DNA from: Luzula sylvatica
Lineage: Eukaryota > Streptophyta > Magnoliopsida > Poales > Juncaceae
DNA length: 64,000 bases
Direction: 5' to 3'
Assembly: GCA_946800325.1 (NCBI GenBank)
Contig: OX326960.1
Coordinates: 57,620,855-57,684,854 of the forward strand
In this document: in pieces, positions 10,938 to 20,472 of the stretch
How positions within the stretch are numbered: the stretch's first letter is position 1
Layout of the letters: each line of letters begins with the position of its first letter
Made by a program: the position numbers and the translations under genes
Notes under the pieces: model-generated
Told to the model about the DNA's origin: nothing
The model's input: only the letters and a program-made list of their open reading frames with translations
The model's database searches: none

Positions 10938-12473
10938 TCATTGTCCACCTTGTTTTAAAATCTTTTGAGAACAAGAAGCAGTAAAATAAGTTTTGCCGAG
11001 ACCATGAATCGTATCCTCAAATGGTTTAACATACTTCTTCACGAAATTAATTTCGTTCATTTTAACAATATTCAGAAAACTTCTTTTCTTCACCAGACCA
11101 TGAATCTCGAGAGATTTCATTACGTTATTTCTAGGAATTAACCGCCTCTCCAAATTACACGTAAGAATTCTTGGGTGACGAGCAATATAAGACAAATTCA
11201 AATGACGTTCGTTCATAAGAAAATCGATAATTCTTCCTATTTTCTCCTCGGATTTGAACAAATAATTTGGTAATTTATTAATCATAAACTTAATCTCTGA
11301 TTTGGAAAACCCAAGTTTTTCCAAAAGATTCGTCTTTTTATCAAAATTGTTTTTCTCGTTCACGCCACAAGCAAGAGAATATATTGTAGAAAGGTTCGGA
11401 ATAATTTCCTCATTTGGGAGAACAAATTTTTCTAGAAACTTCTTTTCGGTTAAAAAAACAGCACAATAAAAGCTTCTTTTTCCTTCTGGTAAATAATACG
11501 AGTCGAGAATTTTCATCACAAAGTGACGTGGCATTAATCTTTTATCCAAACTTAACATTAAAATAACAGGATGCTTTTTGACAAAAGAAGAATTCAAACC
11601 CACTTCTTTAATCAGAAAATTAACGGTGGATTTTAATTTCTCTGAAGAATTTCGAAGTAATCTTGGTTGCCTTTTAATCATGGAATTAATTTCTTCATTC
11701 GACCAACCAAAACCCTTAAAAAGTTGAATCTTTTTCTCGATTTGGGTTGGATTTTGAGCGCTACTCAATAATGCGTCTTTGAATCGACCTGATTTGCATG
11801 GTATCCCTAAACTTTTGGCCCTTTGAACAATTTCTTTAATTTTTTGGGGATTTTCAGTGAGCAACCATGAACTTGACATTTGAATGATTTGGGTACCAGA
11901 TAAACCGCAATTTTCTTGCAAGAAAGATAAGTTTGGCAAAATAACCTTCTTGAGATTGCTTGTCAGAATTTCTGGATTCTTCTTCACGAGATTGAATAGG
12001 TTGTCGACAGAACCGAGAATCTGAATCCAGAATTTAATCTTCTCATGCAAGGAGCTGTACTTGAAAACGAGAGGATTGAGAGAGAAGAGTTGCAGAATAT
12101 GCGAGGCAGTGAAGCCGAATTCTTCAAGCTCAGTAATCATGGGGTTTAAGGTTCTCTTCACGTTGAGAGAGAGGACTCGAGGGTCACGAGCCAAAGCAGT
12201 TCTAATATGTGCATCAGTGAGATTGTTCTGTCTGAAGAATTGAAGAACGGATTCCAAATTGGAGATGGAATCGAGGAAAGGGACTTTCTTTGCCACTTTA
12301 ATTGCTTGCTCCGGCGAAAATCCACATGATCTGACAAGATTATCTGCAAATTGATGTTTTGGGTGCGTATTTAGCGTCGAGAAAAAACAATTAATTGAAG
12401 ATATTAATGTGGTTCGTAAGCAAAACCCATAATGCCCATGGCGAGTATATAGTTGCTTAATCTGGACAATCAT
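10938..12473 (-). CDS. mTERF-family protein with duplicated C-terminal module (511 aa, single exon)
   Basis: Mitochondrial transcription termination factor family: helical-repeat nucleic-acid binding proteins of plant mitochondria and plastids, acting in organelle transcription and RNA processing. Repeated mTERF motifs run along the protein, seen as recurring helix-turn patterns with Pro (DPRVL at 97, NPEIL at 166, QPRLL at 269, HPVIL at 301, HPRIL at 433). Residues 1-37 are basic and Ser/Thr-rich with RTTLISSINCFFSTL, a mitochondrial-type presequence. Usual plant relatives of this intronless group are about 370-400 aa and end after a FVEKYV-P-xE motif. Here that end (FLEKFVLPNEEIIPNL, 346-361) is followed by a second copy of the last ~120 residues (about 386-500, ending FVKKYVKPFED). 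The gene is transcribed away from ATPD. The exact organelle and target are not deducible. Confidence 0.9.
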   Translation of the reverse strand: MIVQIKQLYTRHGHYGFCLRTTLISSINCFFSTLNTHPKHQFADNLVRSCGFSPEQAIKVAKKVPFLDSISNLESVLQFFRQNNLTDAHIRTALARDPRVLSLNVKRTLNPMITELEEFGFTASHILQLFSLNPLVFKYSSLHEKIKFWIQILGSVDNLFNLVKKNPEILTSNLKKVILPNLSFLQENCGLSGTQIIQMSSSWLLTENPQKIKEIVQRAKSLGIPCKSGRFKDALLSSAQNPTQIEKKIQLFKGFGWSNEEINSMIKRQPRLLRNSSEKLKSTVNFLIKEVGLNSSFVKKHPVILMLSLDKRLMPRHFVMKILDSYYLPEGKRSFYCAVFLTEKKFLEKFVLPNEEIIPNLSTIYSLACGVNEKNNFDKKTNLLEKLGFSKSEIKFMINKLPNYLFKSEEKIGRIIDFLMNERHLNLSYIARHPRILTCNLERRLIPRNNVMKSLEIHGLVKKRSFLNIVKMNEINFVKKYVKPFEDTIHGLGKTYFTASCSQKILKQGGQ

Positions 12474-12868
12474 CAGCCCAGCCCTTCTCCCTCAATTGCC
12501 GAAGCTGCGAGTATTTTCCCAATGAGTTTAGGGTTTAGGGTTTCGTTGCGGAATCAAGAGAGAGAGAGGAGGAGAACGAATGGGACATCGCTGGGTAAAT
12601 GGTAATGCACTCTCCTAAAAACCCTGGGCTTTTACTAGACTACCAGTTTTTTTACAAAATCGAGAATTGAGTTCCTGGATTTCGAGCTCAATGCTCATCC
12701 TCTCATCAGCTTATCCTCATAGAGATAAACCCGTTCATCATAACCGTTAGATCTTTCATCCAACGAATCTCATCCGTCCAAATAATCACCATATCTTCCG
12801 TGCATTTCTTCTCCTTCTCTTCCAGTCACACACTCTCACTCGCAAAAAAACACAGAAAATCAAAGAAA
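12474..12868. promoter_or_regulatory. Divergent intergenic region with telo-box between mTERF and ATPD
   Basis: 395 bp separate the two divergent start codons, so both promoters lie here. At 12,527-12,543 the minus strand reads AAACCCTAAACCCTAAA, a double telo-box. In plants this is common just upstream of, or in the 5' UTR of, genes for organelle and translation functions. It sits about 55-70 bp upstream of the mTERF ATG and is followed by a (GA)n tract (about 12,558-12,570). CT-rich leader sequence precedes ATPD (12,805-12,840). Confidence 0.6.
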
Positions 12869-13624
12869 ATGTATACAATGCGGCTTTCTCCGGCGACGAT
12901 CCGTCCGACAACCACCTCGTCGGGATCATTCCACATCCGTAACCCTGCTCTGATCAACAAAGGACGTCGTGGCGGCGGCGCCTTCTCCGTCCAGATGAGT
13001 CATCCTGCTGCAGGCAGTTACGCTCTAGCGCTTAGTAAGTTGACCGATACCGGCGGAAATTTCGAAGCTACCTTGTCAGATTTGGAGAAATTGGAACAGA
13101 TTTTCTCCGATAAGGAAACGGTAAACTTCTTCGTCGATCCATTAATTCCGGAGGACGAGAAGCTAGACGTCATTGAAGAAATCACGAAATCCGCCGAACT
13201 GCAAGCTCAAACCGGCAATTTCCTCGCAATTCTCATGGAGAACAACCGAATGGACATCATTCCAGACATCGTCGAGGAATACGAGCTGTACTACAACGTG
13301 AAGACCGATACGCAGGTTCTTTTCCATACTAATTACCATTAAATTTGCGCACAAATGAACTGAAATTCGAGGAATGGACAGGTGGCGCTGGTGTCGTCGG
13401 TGGTGAGGCCGGAGTCGGAAGACATGGCGCAGATAGCGAAAGTGGTGCAGCAAATCACCGGAGCGAAGAATGTGAGGATAAAGTCGGAGATCGACGAGTC
13501 GCTGATAGCCGGTTTCACGCTTCAGTACGGGAAAGACGCGTCGAATTTTATCGACATGAGTGCGAGGGGAAAACTCGAGGAGATTGCTTCTATTGGCGAT
13601 ATCACCCTCGACGAGCTTGTTTGA
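12869..13624 (+). CDS. ATPD: Chloroplast ATP synthase delta subunit (two exons, 229 aa)
   Basis: Nuclear-encoded delta (OSCP-type) subunit of chloroplast F1Fo-ATP synthase, joining the F1 head to the peripheral stalk at the thylakoid. The coding segments are 12,869-13,315 and 13,382-13,624, with a 66-bp GT-AG intron in phase 0. Residues 1 to about 45 are Ser/Thr/Arg-rich without acidic residues, a transit peptide. The mature part begins near AAGSYALALSKLTDT, typical of the family. The exon junction gives TDTQ-VALVSSVV, and exon 2 holds QITGAKNVRIKSEIDESLIA and the GF-x-L-x-YG-x-x-x-S-x-x-IDMS motif at the conserved C-terminus. Two other in-frame ATGs exist, upstream at 12,800 and downstream at 12,878. 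I chose 12,869 because its context (gaaaatg) is good and the extra 23 residues look like leader translation. The Arabidopsis gene is, to my knowledge, intronless, so the intron is notable. Confidence 0.95.
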
Positions 13625-14528
13625 TGATTATATATATCGTATCTAATTGTTTATCTCTGTGATTTTGTCGATGCGATGTTCCGCAAATTTGTACCGGAAT
13701 TCATAAACCACATATATGTAACTCATACTCTGCGATATATATATTTTTTTCTCCACTTTTAACAATAACAACTAATGATGCTCATAATTGATTCAAAATA
13801 TTTGAAGTTCAAATTATTACGTGTCAAATATTAACTTTTATCTTATATTGACAGGGTAGTATAAAAGACGATATCATCCTAGTGTGAAACTTATCTCTAA
13901 ATTTGAGTACTGAACTACTTGATTAACAAAGTAATTGAATTAGTGTGTCGTGTTTGTTAAACAAATTGGCATGCTTGTTTGCTTCGTGCTTAATTATCAA
14001 AAATTTAAGAGGTGCCCACTTCATAAAGTTGATTAAGTGCATGCTGATGCAGCATTATATCCAAGTTTCAAAATTCGGTTTAGGGTTCTCACACTTCAAT
14101 TATTATCAGCTTATAATTAAGAACTTAATCAAGTTTTTTCGAATTCTATTGTCTAGAAATTATTTGAATCGACACCTAAATGGAGTACAACATAGAACCC
14201 ACTAACACACAGTCAGAATTGGACAGGGTTCAAAATGTGGTCATTGATTAGTAAATTTTGAAATCCGAATTGTGTGTAATTAAGGGTATTAAATATTAAT
14301 GGTGGATCGAATCAAAATGGTTAATACTCATATAGCGTCTTCGGAGGATTTTTTGCCGTTGTTTGTTCGTACCGGGACATGGTACTTGATTCCATGATTA
14401 TCTCCTGAGAAGTCTACTTGTCCGGCATTAATGGTGGATCTTCAATCCTGGAGACTATTTGATTAACTACGATTACTTGCAATTTTGTACATGCCATCAG
14501 AAAAAAGAAAAAAACATTTGTAAAATAA
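13625..14528. other. Intergenic spacer downstream of ATPD
   Basis: ATPD 3' UTR, then AT-rich sequence. The open frame 13,945-14,205 has no family signature, and its composition resembles the surrounding non-coding DNA. A moderately GC-rich stretch around 14,330-14,450 has short open frames broken by stops. It may be an old gene or transposon remnant that I cannot identify. Confidence 0.4.
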
Positions 14529-14693
14529 ACAGGGGGGAGATACGCCGCATGGTTGGCAAGAAACAATTCGATCTTCAGAGATGAACGCCCTTCGATAAAA
14601 GCATGTGTTCATCACGCGGGATATCTGGTTATTAATTTTAGTTTAAGTTGCTTTTTAATAGATATAAAATCGTATAGAAGAGTAATACTTTAA
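14529..14693 (+). mobile_element. LINE relic (linker between zf-RVT and RNase H regions)
   Basis: An open frame of 54 codons containing AAWLARNNSIFRDERPSIKA. The W-x-x-R-N-x-x-x-F pattern followed by a Ser/Ile segment is common in plant LINE proteins just after the zf-RVT domain. The upstream RT is not present and the frame ends at TAA 14,691-14,693. The call rests on one motif, so it is tentative. Confidence 0.4.
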
Positions 14694-15814
14694 TGTACAT
14701 ATGATGAATATGATGAATTGTAACCGTCTTCGAGCAATGAAAATATAAGGGGACAATTCTCTATCTTTTCCTTCAAAAGAAAAATATGTATTTTAGTTTT
14801 TACATTTGAAAATTTTGTGCATTTTTTTTATCAAAATATATTACTTGGAGTAATTGTTATTTGACAGTTAATGAGTTAATTACGTATACTTTTTGTTAAC
14901 TATAACCTTGAAATTGCTATTTGCATTTCTTCTGTCTTTTTATGTTGAGAGAAAAAAGAGAGAAAATTGTAATTGTAATATATTATTAAAGGATAATCAG
15001 AATTTATTTTATCTTAGATTAAGTAAAATTGCAATTGCAATCAATAATTAATGCACTAAAATATATAGATGAAGAGTAGGAAATAGAGAAGGAAAGATGG
15101 AAAAAAAAAAAAACATAGAAAGCAACTGAAAATGAAAGATTACAAATCAAATGGAGAGAATATCTGTTACAAGCAATGGAAGAAAAATATTTAATACATG
15201 CTAATAATTTTAGTAACTAAACTACTTTTTTTTTATCAAATGGGTGTAGGATAGAAGCTCCCAATATAAATATATATACTTCTATCTAGAAAATGAAAAA
15301 AAAAATGTTACACGTAACACGCCACAAAAAGTATATGCATGTATGTTAATAATTAAAAGAAGGTGCCTCTTTTTATCAATATGGAAATCAAAAGCTTTGA
15401 ACTTATAGTAATTAATAAATTGATAATGGCCTGTGTTCTTTTATATCTGGTTGGACATGTGGCATAAAATAATTCTTTACTATTTTTTCCAATAAAATGT
15501 ACAAACAAATGGAATCCAATAATTTAATATCACCAATTACATTATTGTATATTCTTTTTTCTCGCCTTTATGATAAAAATCTTACAATTAAAGTAGTGTA
15601 GTGTAGAGTAAAGAAATAAAATTCAAGTGGAGCAAGCAATAGTTTGGGTCATCATTTTAGTCATTCCACTTTTGAAATAAAACATGAGTCTATATCAAGA
15701 ATTACCAGATCTTTATTTTTTACCATTTACAAAAGTAAATAAACAATGATTAAGGATGGATAATCCTATTTTTATGATTATATTAGAGATGCTTAATTAA
15801 AATCAATAGAGTCC
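14694..15814. other. AT-rich spacer, nothing recognised
   Basis: About 1.1 kb of AT-rich DNA with A and T runs (for example 15,101-15,113). No sustained open frame or RNA gene seen on either strand. Confidence 0.5.
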
Positions 15815-15982
15815 ATGTTCTCAGAGTTCTCCCTCATAGGCAAGGCCATACACGACGCTAAATCCTTCGATCCGGCCAAAATCGATCACCTTTTGCAACT
15901 CATATCGAGCGAAGCAAACACGGCGCAGTCTGGCGCCATGTCAGAGCACGAAGAGATGGTGAGTGACGTGGAGTTCCGTTGA
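15815..15982 (+). CDS. Short ORF of unknown function (55 aa), possible orphan exon
   Basis: An ATG at 15,815 opens 55 codons with balanced, protein-like composition (MFSEFSLIGKAIHDAKSFDP, then AKIDHLLQLISSEANTAQSG, ending EHEEMVSDVEFR). It stands out from AT-rich flanks by its higher GC and by its predicted amphipathic helix (KIDHLLQLI). A strong splice-donor consensus (atg/gtgagt) lies at 15,955-15,963, so it could be a first exon, but I find no matching downstream exon before the X8 gene. It could equally be a remnant of a transposed gene. I do not recognise a family. Confidence 0.3.
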   Translation: MFSEFSLIGKAIHDAKSFDPAKIDHLLQLISSEANTAQSGAMSEHEEMVSDVEFR

Positions 15983-16540
15983 TCCTCTGTCAATATGAAT
16001 CGATCGGCAATTAAGAAGGATTGATTTAGAGATGCTATGTATAAATTATGTATAAATGTACTATTATTAATTTCCTGCTGTGTATTTCTTATATTTAAAT
16101 AGCCGATTAATAAATAAATAATTAATATTATATATAGCTGTTATTAAGGAATGAATCAATAAATTTATTGGAAATTACTCCCACATAATTTCATTCATTT
16201 AATTCAGATTATTGTAAGATTGGTTAAAAACACATATGGAATGTTTAGCTGGAATGATTCGTTGGTACCGCAAAACTGAATACAATACACCTTTTACACT
16301 AGCCCTAATTTATTATTTATTATTTATTATCCAATTCAATGCACAATAATCACAAAAAAAAAGTATTTTCTGTACAGTGTACCAAGACAAGAACATTGGT
16401 CTTAATTATGGCAACATAAATCTAACAGTGTGATTCGTGCATTTAATTCCATTCGAAGAAATTCAAGTTTACAAATCATAAAATCATGATTTTCCTCAGG
16501 CGTATTAATAACGCACATGTCTATTATAACTTCAATATCC
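15983..16540. other. Intergenic region upstream of the X8 gene
   Basis: AT-rich, with a small (ttatta)n tract near 16,310-16,330. Nothing coding seen. Upstream promoter of the X8 gene. Confidence 0.4.
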
Positions 16541-16549
16541 TATAAAAAG
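16541..16549 (+). promoter_or_regulatory. TATA box of the X8 gene
   Basis: TATAAAAAG lies 70 bp upstream of the X8 start codon. This is the right spacing for a transcription start near 16,570-16,580 and a short 5' UTR of about 40-50 nt. Confidence 0.6.
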
Positions 16550-16618
16550 CCATGAAAACCATGGATCATTTGCATTATTATCCAATCCAAATTGTTCACT
16601 GTAAAAGAAAAAGGATAA

Positions 16619-17200
16619 ATGGCAATCGTTAAAGGTTTCCCTCTAATGTTCGCATTGGTCTTTGTTTTTTGCATCTTCACTCTCGCAGTCGCAGGTTTGC
16701 GTCTCTTTCTCCTTCAAATTCTCTCCGAATAAACAATAGCACCAATTATTAACGTTAATACTTAGCTAATTATGCTAACTATTATAAAATTGTAGAGGGT
16801 ACTTGGTGTGTGGCGAATCCAAGCAAGCCAGATTCGAACCATCAAAAGGACGTAGATGCGCTGTGCGGTGCAGTCGGAGTCGATTGTAGTCTGATCAAAC
16901 CGGGTGGCTCATGCTTCCAGCCTAACAATGTCAAGTTCCACGCATCGGTTGTTTTCAACCAATATTATCAGGCTAGACTCGACAAAAATTCGTGCAATTT
17001 CGGCGGTGATGCCATGTTCACCAATACCGACCCTTGTAAGTCTAATTATATATATATAATATGTTTGTTCTTTATATTATTTCTCGATGATGATAATGAA
17101 CTAAATCATATATTTTAGATTATCGATAAAATCAATTAGCAACTAATTGGTATTTTTGTTTGTTTTGGTAGCATCGGGGACATGCAAGTTTTCTAGCTAA
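16619..17200 (+). CDS. X8/CBM43-domain secreted protein, Ole e 10-like (three exons, 114 aa)
   Basis: Single X8 (CBM43) domain protein. Members bind beta-1,3-glucan (callose) in the cell wall, at plasmodesmata or in pollen. The coding segments are 16,619-16,694, 16,796-17,035 and 17,172-17,200, with GT-AG introns. Exon 1 encodes a signal peptide (hydrophobic LMFALVFVFCIFTLAVA). Exon 2 starts EGTWCVANP and carries the X8 signature: WC, ALCG, GVDCSLIKPGGSCF, HASVVFNQYYQ and SCNFGGDA. Exon 3 supplies the sixth Cys (SGTCKFSS, stop). All six conserved Cys are present, so the disulphide set is complete. There is no glycosyl hydrolase domain and no long GPI-type tail, so it is secreted rather than membrane-anchored. 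An AATAAA at 17,254-17,259 could be the poly(A) signal. Confidence 0.9.
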
Positions 17201-17253
17201 TTAGGCTCCATTGCATAATGGAGATGATGGGAAAGAGAGCACGAGAGAAATGA

Positions 17254-17259
17254 AATAAA
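17254..17259 (+). terminator. Candidate poly(A) signal of the X8 gene
   Basis: AATAAA lies 54 nt after the X8 stop codon, in a position usual for plant near-upstream elements. Confidence 0.4.
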
Positions 17260-17463
17260 ACCTTATATTTTATAAAGTATTTTTGATTTCGATACTAGCT
17301 TCATGTTTATCACCTTTTCTGTCTACTATTGTTTGAATTCAACAAATAAAACAGTTAAATATAATATATGAACTAAATCAACTTGTACACATAAATTAAT
17401 ATAAATAATAATTATATATAAACAATATATATTTGTAGCATGTATACTTATAGAATTCGTAAC

Positions 17464-18429
17464 AACTAGCGGGAAGTGCGCGCAAATCGCGAGCGTCTTT
17501 GTTCGGCTGAAATATTTTTTATTATTTAGATTTTTGGAAGAATTAATTTGAAGGAAACTGATTCACAATGAAAATTAGCTAAAAAAACATATCTCTTAAG
17601 ATTTATTAAAAACAAGCATTGAAAATAATTTGGTGTTGCATAGTTTTTGTAGCCGATCGTGTAATGAGACACAATCATGTAATGAGTCACAATAATGAGC
17701 AAGATTTGGTATTGCATAATTTTTGTAGCCGATCGTGTAATGAGACACAATAATTTGCAAATAAAATGAATGCATTGAAAATATCTAAATAAATTCATAT
17801 CAATACTATTTTAATATGTAAATAAATTCATATTAATACTTATTTTAACATATAAATAAATTCATAATATAATTTATTATAATATTAATACCTAAGAAAT
17901 TCATAATAATACTAATTTTCAAATATATATAAAAATTCATAGTATAGTGCTTACGCAATTCTAGTGTATTTATGTTCCCAAAACATATATTTTCTATTTC
18001 GTTGTAACAAAATTAAATAATAATTTTCATTTTAAATATTTACACGGAAATTAACAAGTTAGATCTATTGGAAAAAAAATATTAATTTTATCCTCGAATT
18101 TAAGTGTATATATAATATTGTTGTATAAAATAAAATAATAATATCACATGTATAGTATAACGAGTCATCTATATCATTATAAACTTTAGAACAAAATATG
18201 AACCAAAATTTCTTAGTAACCTCACAAATCATAACTATCAAAATAAAATTTATCTTCTATAAAATTAACATACATAGCATGATAATTTCATAATTCCATA
18301 ACAAAAATAAAAAATAAATTTTTTTTTTTTATAATTTCCTAAAATACAAACTATGAAAGAGAAATAATAATCTCGCATCGTATATTCTCTATTTTGTGTC
18401 CCCGAAGCGAAACGAGGGTACGTCCTAGT
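17464..18429. mobile_element. Candidate Helitron-like element(s): two CTAG-ended, hairpin-preceded termini
   Basis: On the minus strand, sequence ending at 17,465 reads a GC-rich CGCG-ATTTG-CGCG hairpin, about 10 nt, then CTAG followed by T. On the plus strand, 18,400-18,428 reads a possible CCC...GGG hairpin (CCCCGAAGCGAAACGAGGG), 6 nt, then CTAG followed by T. Hairpin plus CTRR next to a T is the Helitron 3' end signature. The ~960 bp between is AT-rich, with no Rep/helicase coding. It contains a 77-bp direct repeat (about 17,626-17,675 and 17,704-17,751, marked by tagccgatcgtgtaatgaga) and ~37-bp aaataaattcata repeats (17,787-17,870). No 5' TC end was identified, so the call is tentative. 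Confidence 0.35.
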
Positions 18430-18604
18430 ATATATAAAATATATATTCATCCAAAATACACAACACAACGTAAATGACACGCGTAATGTATCCATGTTTG
18501 TATTCTTTATTGCTTGAATATCGGTATATATTTTTTTGTTGCTTCGAGGCCCTTAGGCACTTGAATATCCGTATATAGAATAAAAGTTAAGGTCTAATAC
18601 CTCC
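18430..18604. other. Spacer upstream of tRNA-Trp
   Basis: AT-rich. A short direct repeat (cttgaatatc-gtatat) occurs near 18,514 and 18,561. Nothing else recognised. Confidence 0.4.
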
Positions 18605-18676
18605 GGATCCGTGGCGCAATGGTAGCGCGTCTGACTCCAGATCAGAAGGTTGCGTGTTCGATTCACGTCGGGTTCA
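18605..18676 (+). tRNA. tRNA-Trp (anticodon CCA)
   Basis: A complete 72-nt cloverleaf: acceptor GGATCCG/CGGGTTC (with G-U pairs), D arm GCGC-AATGGTA-GCGC, anticodon arm TCTGA-CTCCAGA-TCAGA with CCA at 18,637-18,639, T arm GCGTG-TTCGATT-CACGT, discriminator A at 18,676, and no intron. Internal A box (tggcgcaatggt) and B box (gttcgattc) are present. It matches the nuclear type of plant tRNA-Trp. It is followed 21 nt later by a long T run that would stop Pol III. The gene sits only 125 bp upstream of the PPR5 start codon on the same strand. Confidence 0.97.
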
Positions 18677-18697
18677 ATCCCCCCGATCCAACCGGAG

Positions 18698-18732
18698 TTT
18701 TTTTTTTTTTTTTCCATTCCCCCCCCCCCCCC
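18698..18732 (+). terminator. Pol III T-run terminator and adjacent poly-C tract
   Basis: A run of about 15 T directly downstream of tRNA-Trp, followed by cattc and then about 14 C. The T run is far longer than the 4-5 T needed for Pol III termination. The homopolymers are also likely assembly trouble spots. Confidence 0.7.
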
Positions 18733-18801
18733 TCTCAGTATCAGACCTCGGTTATCCAGTTTTTCCTTCCCACAGTTCGCTCTCCAAGCTTTCTCTATCC
18801 G

Positions 18802-20354
18802 ATGATTTCTTCGTCTCGCCTCCATCTCTCATCGCCCTTTCCCTATTCCCGTCACAAGGAGAGGCCAGTCAGAGCCCAGGGCAGCGTCTCAATACCTCCT
18901 CCTTGGAGGAGGGCCGCCAGGAAGTCCATAGATTCGTCGGACGAAGATTTGGTCCGGCAACTTATACGGAAAACTAGCGGAGGAAAGGAGACGATTGTGT
19001 CGGTGCTGAATAAGAATGCGAGGGTCGTACGGACGGAGCATTGCTTTCTCCTTTTCGAAGAGCTTGGGAAGAAGGATGGCTGGCTTCAATGCCTGGAGGT
19101 TTGTTATACTGTTCCTCTTTACAGTAGTAACAGTTTCGAAATTTAGCGCTATTGATTTAGAATTTAACGTGAAATACCAGTAAATTCAATTTCGAACCTT
19201 ATCCTCAAAATCTTCAGGTATTCAGATGGATGCAAGGGCAGCGTTGGTACGTGGCAGACAATGGCATATTCTCGAAGCTAATCTCAGTAATGGGGAAGAA
19301 AGGCCAGACTCGCATGGCCATGTGGCTTTTCTCTCAGATGAGAAATAGTGGGTGTCGGCCCGACACCTCCGTATACAACTCGCTCATCACTGCTCACCTC
19401 CATTCTCGCGACAAAACCAAAGCCCTAGCGAAATCCTTGGGATATTTCGAAAAGATGAAAACTATAGATAGGTGCCACCCAAGCATAGTCACGTATAATA
19501 TTCTATTACGAGCCTTTGCACAGGCGAGTCACGTAGCCCAAGTGGAGGCTCTGTTTAAGGATCTCGAAGAGGGTGGCATTACTCCTGACGTGTACACTTT
19601 CAACGGAGTAATCGATGCCTACGGCAAAAACGGGCTGCTGAATGAAATGGAGGGGGTTTTGGTGAAGATGAAGAGTAACAAGTTAAAACCTGACGTGATC
19701 ACGTTCAACACGCTTATCGATGCGTACGGGAAAAAGCAAGTGTTCGATAAAATGGAGCAGGTTTTCAAAAGTCTTTTGAATTCGAAGGAGTCGCCGAGTT
19801 TGCCCACTTTCAATTGCATGATAACTAATTACGGCAAGGCCAGGTTGAGAGAGAAAGCCGAGTTGGTTTATCAAAAGATGATTGATTTAGGGTTTAAGCC
19901 GAGTAACATAACTTACGAGTGTCTTGTAACGATGTATGGGTATTGCGATCGTGTTTCGAAAGCACGCCAAGTGTTCGATGAAATGCTCGATAGCCAGAAA
20001 GAGATTCAGGTCTCTTCGTTGAATGCCATGCTCGATGCGTATTGCATGAATGGTTTGGCTAATGAAGCGAATGATCTTTTTGATGAAGTGATTGAACGAG
20101 GAATTGCAGTGCCTAATTCTTCTACGTATAAATTGCTTTACAAGGCGTATGCAAAGGCTGGCAGGAAGGACCTGCTTGATATTTTGTTGAAAAAGATGGA
20201 TCAACAAGGAATTGTGCCGAATAAGAGGTTGTTTTTGGATGCATTGGAAGCTTTTGGTTCCGGTTCGTCTCGAAAACTGGTGAAAAATAGTAGGGAGAAT
20301 GATAAATTGAGAACTCCACAAGATAATGCAAAGGTCGATTTAATCAAACAGTGA
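18802..20354 (+). CDS. PPR5: P-class PPR protein, PPR5/EMB2453 orthologue (two exons, 477 aa)
   Basis: The coding segments are 18,802-19,098 and 19,218-20,354, with a 119-bp GT-AG intron in phase 0 (QCLE-VFRWMQ). The N-terminus (MISSSRLHLSSPFPYSRHKE) is a plastid transit peptide. It is followed by the family-specific block VVRTEHCFLLFEELGKKDGW and RWYVADNG-x-(F/Y)SKLISVMG. From about residue 120 onward there are consecutive 35-aa PPR motifs (PDTSVYNSLI, PSIVTYNILL, PDVYTFNGVI, PDVITFNTLI, PSLPTFNCMI, PSNITYECLV, VSSLNAMLDAY, STYKLLYKAY), with no PLS/E/DYW tail. This matches my knowledge of maize PPR5 and Arabidopsis EMB2453, which bind the chloroplast trnG-UCC precursor and are needed for its stability and splicing. 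The frame stays open upstream through the tRNA, but 18,802 is the first ATG after the tRNA and its terminator, and it gives the expected transit peptide. A broken antisense copy lies at 7.9-8.15 kb. Confidence 0.92.
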
Positions 20355-20472
20355 TTGTAATATTTGAGAACTAAAATAGTTAAAACGGAATTTATTTCCC
20401 ACAGAAAGTCGTGATTAAATTTGTCATTATAAAAAATTTGAGGGTTATCAAAGCAAATTATACAATCTTCGA
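20355..20472. other. 3' flank of PPR5
   Basis: Probable PPR5 3' UTR, with no other signal. Confidence 0.4.

Noticed and set aside
12800..12868. ATPD start at 12,800
   Set aside because: Adds 23 residues from CT-rich leader and Lys-rich sequence not typical of the family. 12,869 has better context, though 12,800 or 12,878 cannot be excluded.
18619..18801. N-terminal extension of the PPR5 frame to 18,619
   Set aside because: It would translate the tRNA-Trp gene, the T run and the C run. The ATG at 18,802 gives a proper transit peptide.
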